12,866 nucleotides of DNA from Flavobacteriaceae bacterium (GTDB taxonomy: Bacteria; Bacteroidota; Bacteroidia; Flavobacteriales; Flavobacteriaceae), in NCBI GenBank assembly GCA_002700405.1, contig PACY01000014.1, forward strand, positions 10,734-23,599, read 5' to 3'. Positions 6,546 through 12,866 of this stretch are shown here, in pieces; the first letter of the stretch is position 1; each line of letters opens with the position of its first letter. The translations under genes were made by a program, and so were the position numbers. The notes under the pieces were generated by a model. It had not been told where the DNA came from. It saw only the letters and a list, made by a program, of their open reading frames with translations, and ran no database searches.

Positions 6546-8387
6546 ATGAAAAGAATATTTAAATATTTAATGATGATGGTGTTAGCTTCGGCTACGATGT
6601 TCTACTCATGTGAAACCATGGAATTAGAAGATCTAGCGAGTCCTAACTCACTATCTCCAGATCTAGCGGATGCTGATCTGTTATTAAACAACATCCAAAT
6701 ATCTTTCCTTAGTGCTATGCAGGATATGCAATATAACGGCGCAGCATTAGGAAGAATAAGTTATATGGGTGGTAGAGTATACTACAATAACTTTGGTAGT
6801 GGAACTATAAGCGGTGCTTGGTATCAATTGTATGCTAGCATTATGCCTGATATTGCTGCTATTGAAGGGTTAAACGGTGAAGAGAATTTATTGGCTTTCC
6901 ACCTAGGTATGTCAAAAGCAATGGCTGCTCACATTATGATGGGTATTGTTGATTCTGTGGGAGATATTCCATGGGCTGAAGCAAATAATCCTGCTGAGTA
7001 TCCAAGCCCAAGCGTTTCTGATGATGCAGATGTTTATGCTGCTGCAGTAGCAATGCTTGATGAAGCTCAAGGTTATCTTGATGCTGCTGGTGGTGGTGAT
7101 GACATGTACTATGGAGGAGATGCTTCTAAGTGGACTAAATATATTAACACTTTAAGAATGCGTGCTAACCTTACAACTGGTAATTATGCTGCTGCATTAT
7201 CTCAGACAAATGTTATTGAGACTGCTGCTGATGATCTTCAGTTTAATTATGGTACTCAAGAATTGCAGCCTGATACACGTCACCCTTGGTATCAAAGTGA
7301 CTATACTACATCAGGTGCTAATATTTATCAATCATCTTGGTTAATGGACCTTATGGATGGTGATATCGATGAGTGGCAGGCAGTTAGTCTTGCTGATCAT
7401 CAAGCTGGAATTCATCCAATTAATGACCCTAGAAGAAGATACTACTTCTACAGACAGTCATATAATACTCCTGGAAATCAGACAATGTTAAATTACTATG
7501 ATTCAGGTGTATATTCATACCCATGTGATTGGGGTGATTGTGATGGTACAGCTAATGGTGAAACACTTCAGTGTTCATTACAAGATCAACCATTCCATTT
7601 AGAATTTACTCCTGATGGAGATAGTGCTTATGGTGATGGAAGATGGTGTTCAAACTTCATGGGATACTGGGGTAGACATCATGGTAATGATGAAGGAACA
7701 CCTCCTGATAACTTTACTAGAACAGCTGTAGGAGTATATCCTGCTGGTGGTAGTTTTGACAATCAACCTGATATAGGCGACTATAATGGTTCACTTGCAG
7801 CTGCCTTTAACGTTGGTCAAGTTTGGCAAGGAAATGGTGGTGGCGGACAAGGTGTTTGGCCAATCTACTTATCATCATATGTTAAGTTTATGAAAGCTGA
7901 AGCTGCTATGTGGACAGGTGATGTTGCTATGGCTAGAACATATATGGAAGCAGGAATTAATGAATCAATTACGAAAGTAATGACTATGTCAGCTGTTGAT
8001 GCTGAGGCTGATTCAAGCATGTTCCCTACTGGTGGTATGGTAAGTGCTTTTGTTGCTGATGTAATGGCACAATTCGACGCTGCACCTATGACATCTGCTT
8101 TAGATGGTTTAGGATGGCCTGTTGAAAAAGATAAGTTGGATATACTAGGAGAGCAATATTTTGTTGCTATGTATGGTGGTGCGAATGATGCGTGGAACTT
8201 CATAAGAAGAACTGGACACCCAAGAACGTTGTCTAGAGGACTTATGGATAACAATGAATCAGGAACATTCCCAAGAACTGGTACTTATCCATCAAATGAA
8301 ATAAGTGCTAATCCTAATATCTTACAAAGACAGGATAATAATACCCTTGTCTTCTGGGATGCGGGAGTAACTAATCCTTCTAATTAA
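6546..8387 (+). CDS. SusD/RagB-family surface lipoprotein (SusD-like lid of the transporter)
   Basis: SusD proteins are surface-exposed, helix-rich lipoproteins that cap the SusC barrel and bind substrate. The 613-residue product has a type II signal peptide with FYSC, placing the lipidated cysteine at Cys22, followed by an acidic stretch (ETMELEDL). Family features include SGAWYQLYASIMPDIAAIE and MGIVDSVGDIPWAEANNPAE. The helical segment YAAAVAMLDEAQGYLDAAGG leads into KWTKYINTLRMRANL. Later come FMGYWGRHHGNDEGTPPDN and the C-terminal helices VKFMKAEAAMWTGDVAMART and EQYFVAMYGGANDAWNFIRR. This looks closest to the SusD-like_2 group. An insertion contains four cysteines (327, 332, 343, 368) just before the GYWGRHHGN motif. 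They could form disulfides or hold a metal. The gene lies 20 nt after the SusC gene and 5 nt before the next lipoprotein gene. The substrate is unknown. Confidence 0.93.
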   Translation: MKRIFKYLMMMVLASATMFYSCETMELEDLASPNSLSPDLADADLLLNNIQISFLSAMQDMQYNGAALGRISYMGGRVYYNNFGSGTISGAWYQLYASIMPDIAAIEGLNGEENLLAFHLGMSKAMAAHIMMGIVDSVGDIPWAEANNPAEYPSPSVSDDADVYAAAVAMLDEAQGYLDAAGGGDDMYYGGDASKWTKYINTLRMRANLTTGNYAAALSQTNVIETAADDLQFNYGTQELQPDTRHPWYQSDYTTSGANIYQSSWLMDLMDGDIDEWQAVSLADHQAGIHPINDPRRRYYFYRQSYNTPGNQTMLNYYDSGVYSYPCDWGDCDGTANGETLQCSLQDQPFHLEFTPDGDSAYGDGRWCSNFMGYWGRHHGNDEGTPPDNFTRTAVGVYPAGGSFDNQPDIGDYNGSLAAAFNVGQVWQGNGGGGQGVWPIYLSSYVKFMKAEAAMWTGDVAMARTYMEAGINESITKVMTMSAVDAEADSSMFPTGGMVSAFVADVMAQFDAAPMTSALDGLGWPVEKDKLDILGEQYFVAMYGGANDAWNFIRRTGHPRTLSRGLMDNNESGTFPRTGTYPSNEISANPNILQRQDNNTLVFWDAGVTNPSN

Positions 8388-8392
8388 AAAAA

Positions 8393-9310
8393 ATGAAAAC
8401 TATGAGAAATATATTTAAATTTTTATTTGCTTCTCTTCTAGTAGTTTCTTGTGTAGATAGTGAAAACACTATTGACACAGTTTTAGACTACGAGACAGGG
8501 GCGATACTAAGAACAATTTCAGTGAATAACGCTGTATTGAACTCTAGTGATCCTAACAGTACATTTAGTGTAACTGTTGAGGAACAGGATGAGGCAGACG
8601 GTGCTCTATTTGCTCAAGTTAACGTTTACGTACAGTTGAAGGATCTTACTGCCGATAATGGTGATTCAAGTGTTGATTTTACTTATGTAAGGTCAATGCC
8701 TGCGAGTGATTTCACTACTGGACCTGTGGGACTTCCTAGAGGAACAGTTGAAATGCCTTTCGGTGAGGCTGCATCTGCAATGGGTGTAGGTCCTGATGAT
8801 TATACTCCTGGTGATGTATTCGTTGTTGGATTAGAAGTTGAATTAACAGATGGAAGAACATATGATTGGACATCTGCTGCTGGTATTATTACTGGTGGAT
8901 TCTTCTCTTCTCCATTCAAATACAATGCATTACTAACTTGTTCTCCAATGCCTGGTACATACGTAGTTGATATGTATGATAGTTATGGTGATGGATGGCA
9001 AACTGGTAGTTATGACTCTGGCGGGGCTCTTTCTGTTGATATTGACGGAACAGTAGTTGATGTTGCAATGTGCTCACAATGGGGAACATACTCTTTTGAT
9101 TGTGTTGCTTCAGCTGATGGATACTATGCGCAAGCTACAGTTGAAATTCCTGTTGGAACAGAATCTGCAACTTGGAACTGGTTTGGTGATTTCTATGGTG
9201 AGATTGCTATGACGATTACTGCTCCAAATGGTCAAGTAGCATTTGATACATATCCTAACTATGGAACTGTATCTCCAGGGCTATTACCTGTGGCAGTTTG
9301 TGCTCAGTAA
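8393..9310 (+). CDS. Putative surface lipoprotein with DSYGDGW motif, third gene of the SusCD unit
   Basis: The 305-residue product is a predicted lipoprotein: MKTMRNIFKFLFASLLVVSC is a type II signal peptide with lipidated Cys20. Translation could also begin at Met4; Met1 is preferred because it follows the SusD stop by 5 nt and keeps basic residues at the N-terminus. Residues 35-180 look beta-rich and Ig-like (VEEQDEADGALFAQVNVYVQ; VFVVGLEVELTDGRTYDW). Residues 183-303 form a second domain with DSYGDGW at 196-202, a motif I know from secreted Bacteroidota proteins and suspect of binding calcium through its aspartates. Four cysteines (183, 227, 237, 303) could make two disulfides. The gene is co-transcribed with the SusCD pair and followed by an intrinsic terminator. 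By position it resembles SusE/SusF-type accessory binding lipoproteins, but I see no sequence match to them. A binding role is inference; the exact function is unknown. Confidence 0.85.
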   Translation: MKTMRNIFKFLFASLLVVSCVDSENTIDTVLDYETGAILRTISVNNAVLNSSDPNSTFSVTVEEQDEADGALFAQVNVYVQLKDLTADNGDSSVDFTYVRSMPASDFTTGPVGLPRGTVEMPFGEAASAMGVGPDDYTPGDVFVVGLEVELTDGRTYDWTSAAGIITGGFFSSPFKYNALLTCSPMPGTYVVDMYDSYGDGWQTGSYDSGGALSVDIDGTVVDVAMCSQWGTYSFDCVASADGYYAQATVEIPVGTESATWNWFGDFYGEIAMTITAPNGQVAFDTYPNYGTVSPGLLPVAVCAQ

Positions 9311-9328
9311 ACAGAGTAAGTAAACAAT

Positions 9329-9367
9329 AAAAAAAAGAGCTTTATTTTTAATAAGGCTCTTTTTTTT
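9329..9367 (+). terminator. Strong intrinsic terminator after the SusCD unit
   Basis: The stem GAGC-TTTATT (9337-9346) pairs with AATAAG-GCTC (9350-9359) around a 3-nt TTT loop, with one G-T pair. It is flanked by eight A (9329-9336) and eight T (9360-9367), which extend the stem and supply the U-tract. It begins 18 nt after the stop of the small lipoprotein gene. The symmetric A and T flanks mean it could also act on transcripts from the other strand. It separates the SusCD unit from the FG-GAP gene, which therefore probably needs its own promoter or read-through. Confidence 0.93.
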
Positions 9368-9393
9368 ATCTTTATCCCCAATAAAATCAGATA

Positions 9394-12300
9394 ATGAGAA
9401 CTAAATACGGGATACTTTTTATTCTAATCATTCTTCTATATACCTGTGAATCTAATACAGGTAGTGCTGATAATACTACTGAAACATATAATAACTATGA
9501 GAAAGTGCCAAGTTCTTCAAGTGGAATCAGTTTTATCAATAGAATTGAACATAATTTAGCTTCAAAATCAAATTTATTCGATTACGACTACTTTTATAAC
9601 GGCTCTGGGGTTGGTATAGCAGATTTTAACAATGATGGCTTAAAAGACGTCTTTTTGTGCGCAAATCAAGCTAATAATAGGATTTATTTGAATAAAGGGG
9701 AACTAACTTTTGAAGATATCACCGAAAAAGCCAATATTAATGCAAATAACAAGGGATGGTCTAGTGGCGTTACTTTTGCTGATATTAACCAAGATGGCTG
9801 GATAGATATATACATATCCCAAGGAGGGCCATACAATAAAGAAAAAAGAAAAAATATTCTTCTAATAAATCAGGGAGATCTGACTTTTGAGGAAAAAGCT
9901 GATGAATATGGACTGGCTGATACAGGAATAAGTACTCAGTCAGCATTCTTTGACTATGATAAAGATGGAGACTTAGATTGTATTGTGATGAATGAAAATG
10001 ATTATTATGGACTTGATCCTGAAAGATTTTACAAATTATTTGAAAATAAAGAGCTTTTAAAAGAAAATTCTTCTCACCTATATGAACAAATAGATGGGAA
10101 ATTTATTGATGTTACTGAGAAAGCAGGATTATTAAAGCCAAGTTTTGGTCTTGGTCTCTGTGTTAGTGATCTAAATAATGATAACTGGTTAGATATTTAC
10201 ATAGCCAATGATTATTATGTCCCAGATGGCATGTATATTAATAATGGAAATGGAACATTTACAGATAAGATTAAAACTGCAACAAAACAAATATCATTCT
10301 ATGGCATGGGTGTGGATATTGCTGATGTTAATAATGATAATCTAAAAGATATTTATGTTCTTGATATGGCTTCAAGTGATCATGTTAGGTCAAAAACACT
10401 TATGGCATCAATGAATACATCTAACTTTGAGCTAATAACAAACAAATTAGATTTACACTATCAGTATATGTTTAATTCTCTTCAGCTTAATCTAGGTAAT
10501 AATAATTATCATAATATCGCACAGCATTCAAAACTAGCTAAAACTGATTGGAGCTGGGCTGGACTCATATTTGACCATGATAATGATGGATATGAGGATA
10601 TTTTAGTTACCAATGGATATAGAAGGTATGGTTCTGATAATGATTCAAGAATTAAAATAAATCAGGCAAAAAGATTATATGATGGAAAAGTACCACTTGA
10701 AATCAAAGAACAATTATACGAAGAGCTTCCTTCAGAAAAACTGCCGAATATTCTTTATAAAAACTCTGGGAACTTAAATTTTAAAAATATATCACAATAC
10801 TCAGATCTAAATGAGCCTACCTTCTCTAATGGAGCAGTATATTCTGATCTTGATAATGATGGTGATCAGGATCTTATAATTAATAATATTGATCAAGAGG
10901 CTTTTATCTATAAAAACACCTCCATAGAGAAAAATTTAGGAAACTATATAAAAATAATTCCTAAAGGAAATGTATCAGAAAATTTTGCTAAAATAACTAT
11001 CAAATACAATGATATTGTCAAAACAAAAGAATCCAAAAGAGTTAGAGGTTACCTATCAGCAGTAGATAATGACGTGCATTTTGGTGTTGGCGATAACAAA
11101 AATATAGATTCAATTATAGTTGAATGGGCATCTGGTAAAACAGAAAAAATTTCTAATGTAGAAGTAAACCAGACAATAAATGTTTTTGAAAAAAATGCAT
11201 CCAAAGAAATCAATACAGCTCAACAAACCAATTATTGGTTCAATAAAACTAATTCAACAGGTATAAATTATAAGAATATAGAAAATGATTTTGACGATTT
11301 TAAAAAAGAAATACTTCTCCCCTACAAACAATCTACGTTGGGCCCATCAATTTCATCAGGTGATGTAAATAACGATGATTTAGATGATGTTTTTATTGGA
11401 GGATCAAAAGGGCAGCCTGGGCAATTATTTATTCAGAGAGGTAACAGGTATGAAAATAAAAGGATCAGCGACTTTATTGAGGATAGACATTATGAGGACA
11501 TGGAATCTGTTTTTATTGATATAGACAATGATAATGACCTAGATTTATATGTAGTAAGTGGGGGAAATGAATTTAATAATAGATCTAATTTACTTCAAGA
11601 CAGAATTTATTTAAATGATGGAAATGGCAATTTCACCAAAGACAAACAGTCTGAGATATCAGATTATACTATTAGTGGGAAGTCAGTATCTAAAATTGAT
11701 TATGATAAAGATGGAGATATTGATTTAATTGTGGGTAATAGGATAATACCTCAAAAATACCCATTGTACGAGCCATCTATAATCTATGAAAATATAAACG
11801 GAATATTCAAGAATGTAACCTATAAAACTGCTCCAGAATTTGAGGATTTTGGAATAGTAAATAAAGTTATTACAACAGATATAAACAACGATGGATGGGA
11901 AGATTTTATATGTGTTGGTGAATGGACCAATATAGGTGTATTTATAAATAATAAGGGAAGGTTTAAAAACATTTCAATAGACAATGGGTTAGATAAAATC
12001 TATGGGTGGTGGTATAACATACAAGAAACAGATGTAAATAATGATGGATATAAAGACTATATCGTAGGAAATATTGGTACAAACTCAAAATATAAAACAA
12101 ATCAATCAAAGCCTTTAAAAGTATTTGCAGATGATTTTGATGAAAATGGGACACATGATCTTGTATTAAGTTATGAGTATAAAAATGAATACGTACCATT
12201 AAGAGGAAAAGAGTGCTCAACACAACAGATGCCATTTATAGGTGAGAAAATCCCAACGTTTGATGAATTTGCGACAGCAAGTATTGAAGATATATATGGA

Positions 12301-12711
12301 GAAGTAGTAACTACAGCATACCAGAAAAAAGTAACAGAATTCTCTTCAGTTATACTAGTAAATAATGGAGATATGACATTTAAAGTAAATAAACTACCAG
12401 AGCTTGCTCAAACCATTCCTATTCTCTCAAGTGAAACATATGATATAAATAAAGATGGATATGAAGATTTGATTGTTGCCGGAAACATATATAATACTGA
12501 AGTTGAAACACCTAGGCTGGATAATCAATTTGCAGTTGTACTGCTCTCAAATAAAATAGACAATTATAAAGCAATAGGGCCAGAAAATACGGGATTATAT
12601 ACAAATGGTAATACAAAATCTATTAAAATAGTAGGTGATAACAATCCATTACTAATCATAGCAAATAATAACGGAAATTCAGAGACATTTATAATAAATG
12701 ATAATAAATAA
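9394..12711 (+). CDS. FG-GAP/VCBS repeat surface lipoprotein with central ASPIC/UnbV domain
   Basis: This is a large predicted lipoprotein (1105 residues) with MRTKYGILFILIILLYTC as signal peptide and lipidated Cys18. Fourteen Asp-rich FG-GAP-type loops of the form DxNxDGxxD can be read. Seven begin at residues 77, 130, 187, 259, 311, 394 and 485, and seven at 657, 709, 769, 829, 880, 914 and 1017. Such loops usually bind calcium in beta-propeller blades. Between the two sets lies an ASPIC/UnbV domain at about 517-598, recognised by KRVRGYLSAVDNDVHFGVGD and IDSIIVEWASGKTEKI. The two sets of seven suggest two seven-bladed propellers. Proteins of this family and length commonly occur beside SusCD pairs in Flavobacteriia. 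The role is not established; surface binding of a ligand together with the transporter is inference. The gene starts 26 nt after the terminator. It is lower in G+C than the SusCD genes, and no frameshift is apparent. Confidence 0.9.
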   Translation: MRTKYGILFILIILLYTCESNTGSADNTTETYNNYEKVPSSSSGISFINRIEHNLASKSNLFDYDYFYNGSGVGIADFNNDGLKDVFLCANQANNRIYLNKGELTFEDITEKANINANNKGWSSGVTFADINQDGWIDIYISQGGPYNKEKRKNILLINQGDLTFEEKADEYGLADTGISTQSAFFDYDKDGDLDCIVMNENDYYGLDPERFYKLFENKELLKENSSHLYEQIDGKFIDVTEKAGLLKPSFGLGLCVSDLNNDNWLDIYIANDYYVPDGMYINNGNGTFTDKIKTATKQISFYGMGVDIADVNNDNLKDIYVLDMASSDHVRSKTLMASMNTSNFELITNKLDLHYQYMFNSLQLNLGNNNYHNIAQHSKLAKTDWSWAGLIFDHDNDGYEDILVTNGYRRYGSDNDSRIKINQAKRLYDGKVPLEIKEQLYEELPSEKLPNILYKNSGNLNFKNISQYSDLNEPTFSNGAVYSDLDNDGDQDLIINNIDQEAFIYKNTSIEKNLGNYIKIIPKGNVSENFAKITIKYNDIVKTKESKRVRGYLSAVDNDVHFGVGDNKNIDSIIVEWASGKTEKISNVEVNQTINVFEKNASKEINTAQQTNYWFNKTNSTGINYKNIENDFDDFKKEILLPYKQSTLGPSISSGDVNNDDLDDVFIGGSKGQPGQLFIQRGNRYENKRISDFIEDRHYEDMESVFIDIDNDNDLDLYVVSGGNEFNNRSNLLQDRIYLNDGNGNFTKDKQSEISDYTISGKSVSKIDYDKDGDIDLIVGNRIIPQKYPLYEPSIIYENINGIFKNVTYKTAPEFEDFGIVNKVITTDINNDGWEDFICVGEWTNIGVFINNKGRFKNISIDNGLDKIYGWWYNIQETDVNNDGYKDYIVGNIGTNSKYKTNQSKPLKVFADDFDENGTHDLVLSYEYKNEYVPLRGKECSTQQMPFIGEKIPTFDEFATASIEDIYGEVVTTAYQKKVTEFSSVILVNNGDMTFKVNKLPELAQTIPILSSETYDINKDGYEDLIVAGNIYNTEVETPRLDNQFAVVLLSNKIDNYKAIGPENTGLYTNGNTKSIKIVGDNNPLLIIANNNGNSETFIINDNK

Positions 12712-12714
12712 TAA

Positions 12715-12753
12715 CTCTATACTTATAAATTAATATAATTAATAAGTATAGAG
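12715..12753. repeat. AT-rich perfect inverted repeat between the FG-GAP gene and rlmB
   Basis: CTCTATACTTAT (12715-12726) is repeated in exact inverse as ATAAGTATAGAG (12742-12753). Inside, after one A/A mismatch, AATTA (12728-12732) can pair with TAATT (12736-12740) around a 3-nt loop. The result is a 17-bp cruciform or hairpin. It starts 4 nt after the FG-GAP stop codon and is probably a 3' end hairpin. It lacks a following T-tract, so it is not a textbook intrinsic terminator. A transcript-end stabiliser or a protein-binding palindrome are alternatives. Confidence 0.7.
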
Positions 12754-12782
12754 AATAAAAGATATATATATTAATAGAATAG

Positions 12783-12866
12783 ATGGAAAAAACATTAGAT
12801 ATTTACGGAATTAGAACAGTGATTGAGGCAATAAAAGCAGGAGACAAAACAATAGATAAAATTTTT
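12783..12866 (+). CDS. rlmB: RlmB-like 23S rRNA (guanosine-2'-O-)-methyltransferase, N-terminus only
   Basis: The first 28 codons of a gene running off the right edge read MEKTLDIYGIRTVIEAIKAG followed by DKTIDKIF. This matches the conserved start of SpoU/TrmH-family RlmB proteins (pattern YGIRxVIEAIxAGxxIDKVF), which is the substrate-binding L30e-like domain ahead of the SPOUT methyltransferase domain. RlmB methylates the ribose of G2251 in the peptidyl-transferase P-loop of 23S rRNA. The catalytic knot lies outside the window, so a related SpoU-family enzyme remains possible. No clear promoter is visible in the 71 bp upstream, which holds the inverted repeat. Confidence 0.75.
   Translation, partial: MEKTLDIYGIRTVIEAIKAGDKTIDKIF

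Noticed and set aside
6629..6668. Two direct copies of AGATCTAGCG 30 bp apart in the SusD-like gene
   Set aside because: They encode the similar in-frame peptides DLAS and DLAD in a low-complexity linker after the lipobox; no sign of a mobile-element or regulatory role.
7611..7649. Resemblance of SusD GDSAYGDGRWC to the DSYGDGW motif of the next gene
   Set aside because: The segments share only Tyr-Gly-Asp-Gly and a few neighbours, within otherwise unrelated folds; likely coincidence in Asp/Gly-rich proteins.
7865..8254. Antisense open frame of 129 codons within the SusD-like gene
   Set aside because: Shadow of the real gene caused by its codon composition; no domain, signal peptide or initiation context supports it.
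9367..9374. TATCTTTA as a -7 promoter element for the FG-GAP gene
   Set aside because: It misses the final G of TAnnTTTG and has no TTTG or TTG 19-21 nt upstream; it overlaps the terminator T-tract, where T-rich matches are expected by chance.
1..12866. CRISPR arrays, tRNA or rRNA genes, insertion sequences, phage or defence genes
   Set aside because: No regularly spaced repeats, cloverleaf-type sequences, transposase or nuclease-like products were seen; coding regions fill nearly the whole window and no gene-free stretch exceeds 170 bp.

Overview
The window comes from a member of the Bacteroidota, most likely class Flavobacteriia and probably marine. The evidence is the low G+C sequence, a TTTG-N19-TAnnTTTG promoter in front of rpsL, starts preceded by A-rich stretches instead of Shine-Dalgarno sequences, and a SusC/SusD outer-membrane pair followed by a FG-GAP/VCBS-ASPIC lipoprotein. 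The genus cannot be read from the sequence.

Left end, minus strand (1-1340): the start of the str ribosomal operon, transcribed leftwards as rpsL (uS12), rpsG (uS7) and fusA (EF-G, cut by the window edge). A well-formed Bacteroidota promoter lies upstream of rpsL, and the predicted leader begins with an 8-bp hairpin.

Centre, plus strand (1433-9367): a divergent gene for a short Omp85/BamA-TamA-like barrel protein is followed by a SusC-like TonB-dependent transporter, a SusD-like lipoprotein and a small cysteine-containing lipoprotein with a DSYGDGW motif. The last three are spaced 20 and 5 nt apart. They have a candidate promoter in front and a strong intrinsic terminator behind, so they look like one transcription unit encoding an outer-membrane uptake complex. 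No degradative enzyme, sensor or sigma/anti-sigma gene lies beside them, so the substrate cannot be inferred.

Right end (9394-12866): a large surface-lipoprotein gene with 14 Asp-rich FG-GAP-type loops, seven on each side of a central ASPIC/UnbV domain. An AT-rich perfect inverted repeat follows, and then the first 28 codons of an RlmB-like 23S rRNA 2'-O-methyltransferase.

Overall the window is an envelope/uptake cassette between two conserved translation loci. All the large genes belong to known families. I found no clearly new system. The least explained items are the small DSYGDGW lipoprotein, the 7+7 architecture of the FG-GAP protein, the cysteine cluster of the SusD protein and the rpsL leader hairpin.
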